From Lytechinus pictus (lineage: Eukaryota > Echinodermata > Echinoidea > Temnopleuroida > Toxopneustidae), in the NCBI RefSeq assembly GCF_037042905.1, contig NC_087252.1:30505994-30569993 (forward strand): 64,000 nucleotides of DNA, given 5' to 3'. The first letter of the stretch is position 1; the number at the start of each line of letters is the position of its first letter. Shown in pieces: positions 38,001 to 50,000 of the stretch. The notes beneath the pieces are model-generated. The model saw nothing but the letters and a program-made list of their open reading frames with translations. It made no database searches and was not told where the DNA came from. Position numbers and translations under genes: made by a program.

Positions 38001-41000
38001 ACTTTTGAAGATTAGTCTTAGATTTAAAGTTTGTTAATTCATTTTTTAAATAACGGGGTCTGGAGGAAAGAGTACATTTTTGAAAACTTGTGTTATTCCA
38101 CAAGAATAAGAATATGATAGGGTCTTACGTTAGAAGATTTTATTTTCGTAATTTTTTAACGATTAGGTCTGGAATAAAGACAACGCTCTAAACCTCTTTT
38201 TTAAAAAAAGGTTCTTAGGTTGAAGGATTGTTTTATCTTAGATTTGGAGTTTTTTTTATTATTACCATTAGTAATACTCCCTAGTAATTCTCTACTCCCT
38301 CCATTGGCTTCAGGTTCATAATAGAATTATTTTCAAGCTCCTTCTCCTTGTCTATAAAATCATCCATGGTCTCGCCCCATCCTACCTTCAAAATCTTATC
38401 TCTCTCTGTCACTCATCTGCAACTCAACGTCTCCGATCTTCTTCTACTGCTCACCTTCGACTATCTCTAGGACCCCGCACTTTTACCCGTTATGGCGATC
38501 GTGCTTTTTCTGCTCTTGCCCCTAAACTCTGGAACAATCTCCCCATCTCCATCCGTAATGCATCCACTGTCGAATCTTTCAAAACACTCCTCAAATCTTA
38601 CCTCATTAAGCAGTCCTCTTAATTCCATATCCTGTTCTCTTTCACTGTATTTTGCTACCTCTTTTTTCTCTTTCCAATGCGCTTAGAAACTGTTGTATTA
38701 AGCGCTATATAAATGTTAATTATTATTATTATTATTATTAGTGTAATTTTGAAAAAATAATAACTGGGTCTGGCTGAAAGACTACGCTATATGTCCATGT
38801 TATCCAGCATTAATAAGATTATGAGGTCTTTATAATATTTGTGTTGTTGTTGTATTGTTATTTATAATTTTAGAATAACAGGGTTTGGAAAAAAAAAAGA
38901 ATTTGGACTTGTATTATAATTTTTTAAACAACCAGATCTGAAAAAAAAAGACTTTGGACATATTATCATTTTTTTATTAACCGGGTCTGAAAAAAAGACT
39001 TCCATTTTTGTGCTATATGAACGCATCACTATAAGGTTTTACTTTTTAGTTTTAAATTAGCAGGTCTGGAGAAAAGACTACACTTGATTCTCAATTTACT
39101 CTTAGTTTATATATTCACAATACGCGCCGTATAAGATAAAACAACAAAGGCATTAATTCCACCATTTTAAATTAACTGGGTCTGGAGAAAAGACTAAGCT
39201 CGATTTTTATTTTTATTCCACTGGAATAGCATTATCGTATCTCAGTTTGGACTTATATCATAATTTTTGAAATAACCGGGTCTGGAAAAAAGACTTTGGA
39301 CTTTTATTACAATTTTTGAAACAATTGGGTCTGGAAAAAAAAGACTTTGGACTTATATTATAATTTTTGAATTAACCGGGTCTGGAAAAAAGACTTTGCA
39401 CTTTTGTGCTATACGAACGCATTACTATAAGGCTTTAGTTTTAATTAACCGGGTCTGGAAAAGAGACGGCACTTTTGTACTATATGAACGCATTAATATA
39501 GGATTTTAGTTTAGAACGGATTCGCCAAAAATCCCTTCAAATTTATAGCCTTTGTGGGTAAAGTCATTATTACATTTGTAGGTAAAGTGCATTATTACAT
39601 TTGTGGGTAAAGTGCTATTACATTTGTGGGCGACGCCCTGGGCGTTAATACATTGTGGGTGCAACACCCCCCCCCCCCCCCCCCCACACGGGATGAGGGT
39701 TCTTTAACACAATCCGGCATTGGTTAGAAGAGCAATGCAAGACATGCAGCGTCGACATTGGAGGTAGTGTGGAAACGTTAAATGTGTTGATGTAAAATAT
39801 TTGGATGAGTAATAGGTTCAACAAATATTAAAAATAGGCAGATGATATGTCAATGCCAGTCAATCACAAAAAGTTAACAGATATATTAAAGGAGAATGAA
39901 ACTCTTGGAGCAAGTTAGCTTTTGTGAAAGCAGAAAAATCAAAGAATAAGATCAACAAAAGTTTGAGTAAAATAGGACTAGCAATAGAAGAGTTATGAGC
40001 ATTTGAATGTCGAGATCACTAATGCTATGGAGATCCTCCCATTGGCAACGCAACCAAGATCTATGATATCACAGATGAACAACTCTCCCCTTTTGGACAC
40101 TGAAAATATACCCCAAAACATCTCCTTTTTGCTCATTCTAATCATATGACAAACGATTCATCAATGATATAATGTTGTGAAACCTCTGTACTTGTCCTCT
40201 CATAAAGAGAACACCTCACCTTGTGATAGATTCTATAAAAGTGAGAATATAAGTGATATAAGTACTAAAGCAATGAGGGAGTTGTACGTGTGTGACATCA
40301 CAGATCTTGGTCGCATTGCCAATGGGAGGATCTACATGGCATTAGTGATCTCAATATTCAAATGCTCATAACTTTCTTATTATTCGTTCAATCTTCCTCA
40401 AACTTTCAACAATATGTTTCTTTGATTTTTCTCTTTGATATGGATTCAGCTGGTTTCAAGGGTTTCATTCTCCTTTAACATTTCTCTAAAATTTGAAGAC
40501 TTACACTTTGATGAAATATAAACTTTATAACAAAGTTGGTTTCGTGTATGTACAGTACATTAAACCCAAAACTTTGAAAAACTAGGTTTTGCACCCGTTG
40601 CCTTCGGTGGATCATAAATCTGTGACTCGCGACAGTTGTGACACAAGCAAGGTGTCAAATGAAAGTTGATGAATTACCCAGTCATGTAAAATAAAAATCA
40701 CACGAATAAATCATATAGTCTCGATACAGGTGACCTTTGAACTTCGGTTATTTTTTAACACCCTGTATCCTTTGAATCATTTAATTTTATTAATTTTGGC
40801 ATGCCTACTATAATGAGTGCACACACCAACTGTATGCGTATATTGAGTGGATCTATCTACTAGCAGCGCTGCAAAGTGTTGACGCCCTCTTCATTCATTG
40901 GACCAAAACTGGACAAGGAACTTACCCAGTGATGCTGTCAACTTCGACCCTTAAACGTAAATAATTTGTGGGCAACTGAAGGAGATTTTGAGTAGGCGCA

Positions 41001-44000
41001 GTAGAGTACAAATCCATCTTATAATATATTTTGCCATCTAGAGCTGGATCGGAATCCGTGAAGTAGAAGTGCCTCCTCACTGCGTCGATACTAAAAGAAC
41101 TTATAGCTGAAAAAAAGTAATCACTTTAAGGTACATAAATAGCTCGGCAAGCTGTTATTATCAGGAGCTTCACCAGGGCAAGGGGGAAACAAATCAACCT
41201 AAGGTCATGAAGGTCTGGTCGAATTGTTCCCAATGAAAACACTGGCATGCCCAAGTGCGAAAACATAAAACTTTTATTTTTTTTCGAGGGGCCCACAAGG
41301 ATATCCAGACGGCCTAGACGGGGTAACCAGGTATCCTTGGAGAACTCGACTCGGGCAACCAGATAAACACTAGCTTGACCCGGCGCATGCATCTTTAGGG
41401 GGCTCAAATTAACAAAATTAAAGGAATAAAGGGCTTTTTCAAGCATTTTTTTTTTTTTTCAATTTAAAAAAAGTAATTTTGCAAGGGGCCCCAGGGATAT
41501 CCCGACGGCCTAACCGGGGCAACCAGATATCCTAACTTCTACAAGTTAGGATATCTGTTTACCCCGGCTAAGCCGTCGGGATATGCCTGGGGCCCCTGGA
41601 AAAAAATATTTTTCTAAATATAAAAAAATTGCTTTATTCCTTTAATTTTGTTAATTTGAGCCCCCTAAATGTGCATGCGCCGGATCAAGTTAGTATTTAT
41701 CTGGTTGTCCGAGTCGAGTTCTACAGGTTCTCGTCTTTCGTCTTTTCACATGTAAAAACAGATGCTCGTAAGTTTCTTCAGCATTCCCACAAAATGAACA
41801 TTCACTATTTGAGGAAATGTTGAATAAATGTAGATATTTCTTCGTGTATATTAATTTATAAAGCATTTTAAATTGAAACTATCTAAGAGTATTTTCTGGG
41901 TCTTGAAAATATAGCACGGGTATCTTTTTCGAAGTAATTATATTTATTCTCTATATTATGAAACGCATACGATTTTTCAAATTTAGTACTTAAAAGTGCC
42001 TTGTATATTTTATTGGATGTCACGTTTAGTAAACTGTTAGTCTTACCATTAAATATAAATTCTAGATTTAGACCAGTGTCTTCACACTGTAAAGTTTACC
42101 AAGGACCGACGTCCGTGACAAAACAAAATATCGCTGTACTTTTTAAAGGGTTCAATTTAGGGAATACTTCCCAAGAGTATCGTCTGTTTTCCAATACTTG
42201 TTAGGGGTAGGGTTTCACATGCCAATACTTGTTAAGGGGTGCATTTTCAGAATATGGAAAATGCTTGTTTAGGGTGCTTTTCGAGACCCCATGGTCGCGC
42301 ATGGTATCCACTCGTCAACGGAAGTGCCCCCCCCCCCCCCGTGGGGGATTGAATACAGAAACATAAAAGGTATAGAGAATTGTTGAAATAAATTGGTTAT
42401 ATAAATCAGAGAGTAATTTAACGTGTATGCCTCACATAATTATGACGGAGAGGGAAGAAAGAGAGCTCGGATGGGTTGTCTTTGCCATTGAAGTATTCGG
42501 AAAGAGCATAGACATCATAACACACACAAAGTCAACAGGATCTCGACATTTTAGCTTGCCAATACTGTTCGCAAAGAGTGAAACCATGGTCTAAGTTAAA
42601 CCCGACTGCACAACACGAGCCATAAGTTTTGCGTAGGATAAGATCTAGCACCACAACACCATGAGAGAATTCAATTGATTTTCTCTTACTTCCTCTTAAG
42701 TAGGGCTCTACCACCGGTGGTGTCTCGGTAGTGTCTACGCTGATGCGTACCACAGCATCACTGTTTCTCCAATACACCTTCCTGTCAACGGGATCATAGT
42801 CCATTAGCTCAATGTTGCTTCCCTGATTTCCTACCTCGATCCGTCTGAAACTGCCGTTGAATATAGATATTCCGTTCTCGGGCTCGGGCAGGGGAGCAAA
42901 AAAGATGCTCTGGCTAGCCACATCCCCCAAAATTATCTGAGCAACGTCTGTAAATTAAACACAAATAAAGCAATCTTTCCAAATGCAACTATTACTAGAC
43001 TTCAGCAATTTTTTTTTGTCTATCTCATTCAAACAACAAAACATAAAACAAACAAACCAAAAAAGAAATAAAAAATATAAGATGTACTCCGTGTCGGAAA
43101 TAATTAGATCTTGATTAACGGACTAAATTCAGAAAGCAAGACCTAAACATGTTATCGTGATCGGACAATAAATACCGAAGTTATTGATGTTTTCTTTCTT
43201 TCTTTCATTTCTTTTTTTTTGCACGCATTTATGAATATGCAGTAGGTGGACTGATGATTTCAAGTCCCCACTTTTCATTTTCTTAACATAAAATCATTAT
43301 AGTTCATATTATCATACATTCTATATGATATGCCTACCAATGAAAAACAGAATAAGTTGCAGTAATTATTATGTTACAAATTGAATTGTTTAATCCATGT
43401 TTGTTATTCTCGGTTGACAAAATGCTTTATAAATTCCAAAGAGCTAATTTAGTCCCTAATCGCGCTCCTCTCGGAGTGATACTTGGGACCAATCCCTTTG
43501 TGGTGAACTGTAGACCATTTTGGAGTGCATTATTACTCTTTTTGAAGGGGAACTGCAGCCGATTTAAAAAAAATATATAAACTAAGATGAAACATGTGTA
43601 CAAGTGCATGTATTAGAACTAATAAACCCTGAAAACAACCATTATTGAGAATGAAAAGCTAAAACTACAAGGCAAACCCGATTTTGTAAATACGATAAGA
43701 CGCCTAAATAGTACACATAAGTGTATGGGATGAAATTAAGATGGTGTTTTCGGTCACTTTATATTTCAATTTTTGAAGCACTAAATAATTATTTTCGAAC
43801 GCAATTTTTTCTGGGCTTCACTTTTTGTAACATATCACAGACACAGGTGACAAGTGTGACCTTCTAGCTCAGATTTTTTAAATGTCAAACCAATGTTAAC
43901 CAATCACTTTAACTGATAAAGAGACATAATGCACTCTAAAGCGATGTAGGCCTAGTAGGCCTACAGTTCACTCTAAAAAGATTGGGCCCTACTTAGGTTC

Positions 44001-47000
44001 ATTATGTTCATATTTTAGCTTTTGACGGTTTTGGGGGAGAAATTGAAAACTCTCTATTTTGGGGGAAATGTTATTGTAAGAGCTATCAGAAAAAAACAAT
44101 GCTTTCATTTGCACCGACCCCTATATGGCCGCCATCTTGGATTTTTCAAAATGACCGGCGTTAAAGGTTTATTTTCAATATCTCGGCTTCTAAATAACTT
44201 AGAATCATATTTTTTTCACATAATCCACCATATATGAGAAGGAATCTAGTGGTATAAGAATAATTAACGTTTGTTGAGAAAAAATATCATTTTAATTGTA
44301 TTATCTGTCTTTTTTTACACAAATTACCAGACTCAAAACTTTTATTAAATGTCAAAATATGTTTTGCAAATGATGTTACTTTTCAGTAAGTCTAATGTTA
44401 CACCAGGATGTCGTATACGCTTTCATTAATCATTTAGAGTGTTTTCCGTTCATATGATCAAGTTCAAAGGTCAGTTAGGGTTAATGACCTATGACTATGT
44501 CGGTATTAATTTTCAACTAGGTTACTATTTCTAATGTCATCCTAACTTCAAAAGTATATAGTTCTATTTCATGAAACTTGGACAGAAATATCAAGCATTG
44601 GGGATCAGCTTGTATGAAACTTATGTTCATGACCAAGGTCAAAGTCCATTTAGGATCAGTGAATTTTTACCATGTCGGGGGCATCAACATTAAAATCTTA
44701 TAATGAAGCTTTAGTGTGTAAAATGTCATTATAGGTTTAAAAGTAATAGAAAATAAACAGACATATATCATGAAAGTTTGAAATAAGGATATTCAATTAA
44801 GTATTCTTGACCAACAATTCCATTTGAATTAAGATGATAATTGATATAATAAAAAATTTGTTTCGAGAACATTCCCTATGTTCATTAAAAAAAAAAAATG
44901 CAATGACTTTAACTTAAACCCTTGTATGACTATGATTTTATTAAGATCTGGATTAACTACTGACTTTGTGCTTTAATTTGGCAAAAATTAGTAATAGCAA
45001 ATAATAACTCCTGCTTACTCAAGCGTAGACATATATCACAATGAAGACACTCTTAATGGGATATAACTATACGCATTAATGATTATTGTTCTTTAAAATC
45101 AAATCAACAATTTTAGAGAAATATATAGACAGCTTGTGCTGTCTCAGCAGGTGTATTGGTATCATAATACATGATAATTATAATGCTACACAACACGTAT
45201 TCCAATGTTTCTTAAGCGCTGATTGGACGCTCGAACATCCAAGGAAACAAGACCTCTGACCTTGACTGAGAAACTTATTCTTCATTCCATAATATTTGCT
45301 CTATCAAATAACAATATACATTTTCGATTAATTTTATCAAACATTTTGAAAAGATAACAAATTACCAATTCTTAACCAAGCTAATATTAATCTAAAATGA
45401 CCTTTGACCTTGACCCATGCCCTACCCCGCCCCAATACTCATCTAATTTCCGATATTTGTTGATTATTACAACCAAGTTCAACATAATTTAAACTTATAT
45501 TGTTGACAATGTCTTGAAAATTGTGAATCTTAACTTTTTGTTAAGCTCTTGTCAGTTGATACCATTTTATTGACTCACAAATGATCTTTGACCTTTGCAG
45601 GCCTAGAGACCAGAAATAAATGAAATATAGCAATTGTTGTAATAGCGATTATCGTAATGGCACTTATTCAATTTTATCTTGAAAAATAGACATCATTCGA
45701 TGTTGATGTTACAAAGCGATCATAGTCCACTGAAATTAAATGACTTTTGACATTGATCATCTGACCTGAAACTCAGAACGTATCATAAGTGATACTCAAC
45801 TGTAATATTTCCAAGCTTAACAATGAAATATGTTAAATATTTTTAAAGCTTTTACAAAAACCTATCCTTTGTTAAGTTTTAAGTGTTAATACAACAGCAC
45901 TGGTCAACGTTCATTGATAATTAAAAAAAACTTTAATCTTGATCATGTGATCTGAAACAAGACACATTACTGATCAATTATACCTGATTACTAATATTCT
46001 CAGGTTTTATACACTATGTTGGTGATCAAAATTGCAAAGTTATGCTGATATTTCATGATTAAAGTTCATTGACCCTTAGTGACCTTGACCTTGAGCATAT
46101 TAACTTAAACTCATGCCAAAAGACCAGTAATACTTGACTGCCTAATGTCTAACTTTCATGAAATAGGTTCTTTTACTTTTAAGTTTTTTTACGTTTACAA
46201 AATTATGAAAACCCAATAAAAACTTTTTTTTTAAGTTTTTTTATGTTTAAGTATCTTAACCTCGGTTAAGAGTTTAATGTTGACACCGCAGTATGTTTAG
46301 ACTCCAATGCCCACAAAGACCTTTGAACTTGATATTGTGCCTTCTGATCAGTGATTCTTGACTACCTCAATATGATTCGGGTTTCATATAGGTCCTAATA
46401 CTTGAAAAGTTATGATAATATGTCAAAAAACTTAACCTTGGTAAAGACTTTTCATTGTTGATACCACAAGGTGGACGCATATCATCGACCCTATTGACCT
46501 TTGACCACGATCGTGCTTTCGCTGGCACCCATACATGGATGATTAGCAATACCTGAATTTCCTGATTTCCAGGTTTCAAGCTATGATCTTTTAAGATTTC
46601 AGTGTGATTACCAAGGCATGGTCAAAGTTCATTGACCTAAATGACCTTTGACCTTGATCATGTTCCCTGAATTCTATACAAGATGATCAGTAGTAATGTC
46701 CAAGTTTCATGACCTAAGTCCCTATACATTTAAAAAGCTATTTTACGTTTAAAAAAACGCAACCTCCAATCGATTAAGATTTCAATGAAATTACCGCAGC
46801 AATACAGCATGGAAAAGGTTTATCGAGCCAAACTGACATTTGACCTTGATCATAATACCTGAAACCCATGCAAAACGATATGAAATACTGTACATGATTA
46901 TTTTTAAATAAAAGTTTCATGAAATAAATCTGAAGATCAATACATTTAAAGTTATGCATTTCAAAAATGTAACTTTTGTTAAATTTTCAAACTGATACCA

Positions 47001-50000
47001 CACCATGGTCAAAGTTCATTGACCCTAACTGACCATTTGACCTTAAATCATGTGAACAGAAACACATGAAAACGATTAATGAAAATATTTACGTTACCCT
47101 GACATAACATTTCCATGACTGAAAGGTAAAATTTTGGTCGAATCATATCCAACACATACTTTAAATTTTAACGTTATTTTGAGTCCGGTAATTCTCAGAA
47201 AAAGACATAAAATTACATTAAAATCATATTTTCTTTTCAACAAATGTTGATTATTTTGATACCACTAGATTCCTTGCCGACATAAATGGTGGCTGTTTAG
47301 TATTTATATTGGACAAAAATGGATCATGGTTGTTGTTGAGTAAAACGTGACGCAACACAAGTTGAGAAAATATAACAAAGGTTGTAAAAAAAATGGAGCG
47401 TTGTGGCCCAGTGGATTAGTCTTCGGACTTTGAAAGAGGGTCGTCAGTGGGTTCGAATCCCAGCCATGGCGTTATTTCCTTCGGCAAGAGACTGATCTAC
47501 AATGTGCTGCACTCAACCAAGGTGAGGTAAATGGGTACCGGTAGGAAGTAATTCCTTAAAAAGCCGTGTGCGCTATGAACGCCTAGCTTAAGCCCGACGC
47601 ACGACCCGCGCATTGAAAATTGGAAAATAGGGCCAGTGCGTCGTTGTGCGCTCAACTCCTGTCAGAATTTGTGTCAAGCCTCGCGAACTTGCATCGAATA
47701 CATAACATATTGCTAACGCGTTGCGCGTATACTGGGTGCATTTTGACCGTGCACGGAGCGCATATGCAAAACCTCCCAACGAATGCATCACGAATTGCGA
47801 GCGTGTTGAACGAAAGGCTAGCGCATGCACTGCGAGTTCAACGCGCAGCCCGCGACCGAAAAATTCGAGTCACATGACTGTGGCTGCAAAACTAAAAAGA
47901 ACCACAGGTCAGATGGCATCTTCGACCTCGGGCCAGATCACACCCAGTGATTTGAACACTCCTACTTTGTCTGGTGCCGGTGAGAATCAGTCTTGATCAA
48001 GATTGGGAGGGACGCTATAGAAAGATGCACAAGGACAGTTTTGGTTTTTAATGCATATTTCATTGTTGAGCTTTCAAATAATGAGGACGCGGTGGCGAGT
48101 TTTACGCATCTATTAATTGTTAAGAAGTTGACAATAGTAATGTTGGTTATTTAATTTTTTGAATGTGACAATGATGTTACTTTCTTCATCCGTGTTTAAT
48201 GTTCATGAGTTTTGTAAATGAAAAAAAAAACGTTATAAGTTGTACAATTATGAAGTTGGATATTTAATATTTATGTGAAACAAAGCTTTTCGTTTTTGCC
48301 TATTTCTCACATAGACAGTGTAGTTGTATAAAGATTGAAAACAAGTCTTAAAAAGTAGTGATAAATGATTGCTTTTACACAAAACGTTTTGTATTATTCC
48401 ATTTCATTGTTAAAAAGCGATTGTTGATAGAGAAAATGTTAGTTATTGGATCGTTTTAACGTAATCATAATGTGTTTTGTATTCATCCGTTTGTCAAGTT
48501 AAAAAATAAATTTTTTACAAGTATTACGAATAGAACATTGGTTATTTCATATATTTAATTGAAAAAATACGCTTTGTGTCTGCCCATTTCTCACGTGGAC
48601 AGTGTAGATTGAAAACAAGTGGTCATAAAGGTCTTGGTAAATGATTGTTATCAACCTCTCATTTCAAATGTTCAACAATGTGCTTTGTATTCGATTTTAA
48701 TATTACAAATAATTATGTCAAAAGAAAAAGCGTTGGTTATTGAACATAGTAAAATGTTTATTTCACCTTAAATCGATCGATTTTGTCCTTCTGGAGACTT
48801 TTAGTTGGTGAATAGTCAGTGCCATTAGGTTATGCTGATGTTGGAGAACTGCAATTTTATATTTCAACTGAGTGTCAGGATCATCCATCTTCCGAGGTGA
48901 TTCTTTCGAGGGCTGGAGAAAAAGTGATGAGGAGTTGGTGCCGGATCCACTTATATGCCATATGACTACACGCTAGGCACACGCCGGGTATAGGTTAGGA
49001 ACACGCAAGATAAACGTTGTGTGCGTTAGAGAGACGTTCAGCACTCGTTCAGCACTCGTTTAGCTCGTTCATACTCGTTGCGTGTTCGTTGGAAAGCACG
49101 TTATGTGTGCGCCAGTCGTTCGTTCGAAATCAGCCGCCGAACTTGCGACGGATACTCAACGTAGGCTCAGCGTACGTCTAGCGTTGGTCTAGCGCGCTTT
49201 GCGAATGTTTGGCGACTTCATGACGTATAGAGTCATGCGTCGAGCTCTGCGCATATTTTTGAGCATGCTCAAAAAATCACGACGCACAAGCGAACAGCGT
49301 CGAATACAGAACGTTGGTAAAACGCGCTCGTCGAACGCTTAACGAACAATGGCGCAGATCTAGCGAGTAACAACGCATTGACCAAAACTGCCAAATTTCA
49401 ACACGTGGGCCATGCGCCCCTCGTGCGTCGCCTATATGTAGCCGGGTAATATAGGTAGACGGGTCAATATATGGTTTGACCCGGAACAAATTGCAACAAA
49501 TGATTTTTCAACGGTATTTTGTACTATTTGACCTCAGGAATAACATACTAAAAATCTACCAAAATCCGCATCCGGGAAAGTGGTTATTTTTAAGATGTCA
49601 TCCAAGATGGCCGCCATTCACTAAAAATTGATATAACTCATTCATTATCCACCCTAGAATCATATTTGGGTTCATATTCCATGGTCCAATGGGTAAAAGA
49701 ATTTATTTATACAAGTTAGAGTGAACATTAGCACTCCAGGGTACCAGGAAAATCCAAGATGGCGCCCAAAATGGATGCCGTAGTCTAAAAACTCCACAAT
49801 TCATCTATTACTTACTTAAGTGGCTTTAATTTGGTTTCCATCCGATTGTTTTAATGATGAAGTAGTACGTCGGGACAAGTTACAAGGACGGCCAGTGGTC
49901 TGGTGTGTCCAAAAATTCAAGATAGCTTCCAAAAATTGAGTTTAAAATGGCTGTTAATCCTTAAAATGGACATAGCTCATATCACATCAACCTGAGAGAT

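Larger units (their letters stand above)
35588..39666. mobile_element. Giant foldback element 3 (4.08 kb palindrome)
   Basis: Ends TGTTACACCCA (35588) and, inverted, TGTTGCACCCA (ending 39666), both abutting long C runs. Just inside are many CCCACAAATGTAATAA repeats (left) and their inverse (right), then the shared block GGGATTTTTGGC...CGTTCTAAACTAAAATCCTATA. Further in, units carrying AGTCTTTNNTCCAGACCCAG recur about every 100-125 bp on the left and inverted (CTGGGTCTGGAGAAAAGACT) on the right. The midpoint lies near a (GTT)n tract (37277-37305). A LINE 3' end interrupts the right arm. Confidence 0.8.

Noticed and set aside
47396..47470. Functional tRNA gene
   Set aside because: A and B boxes are present, but the sequence runs into a SINE body and the cloverleaf arms pair poorly.
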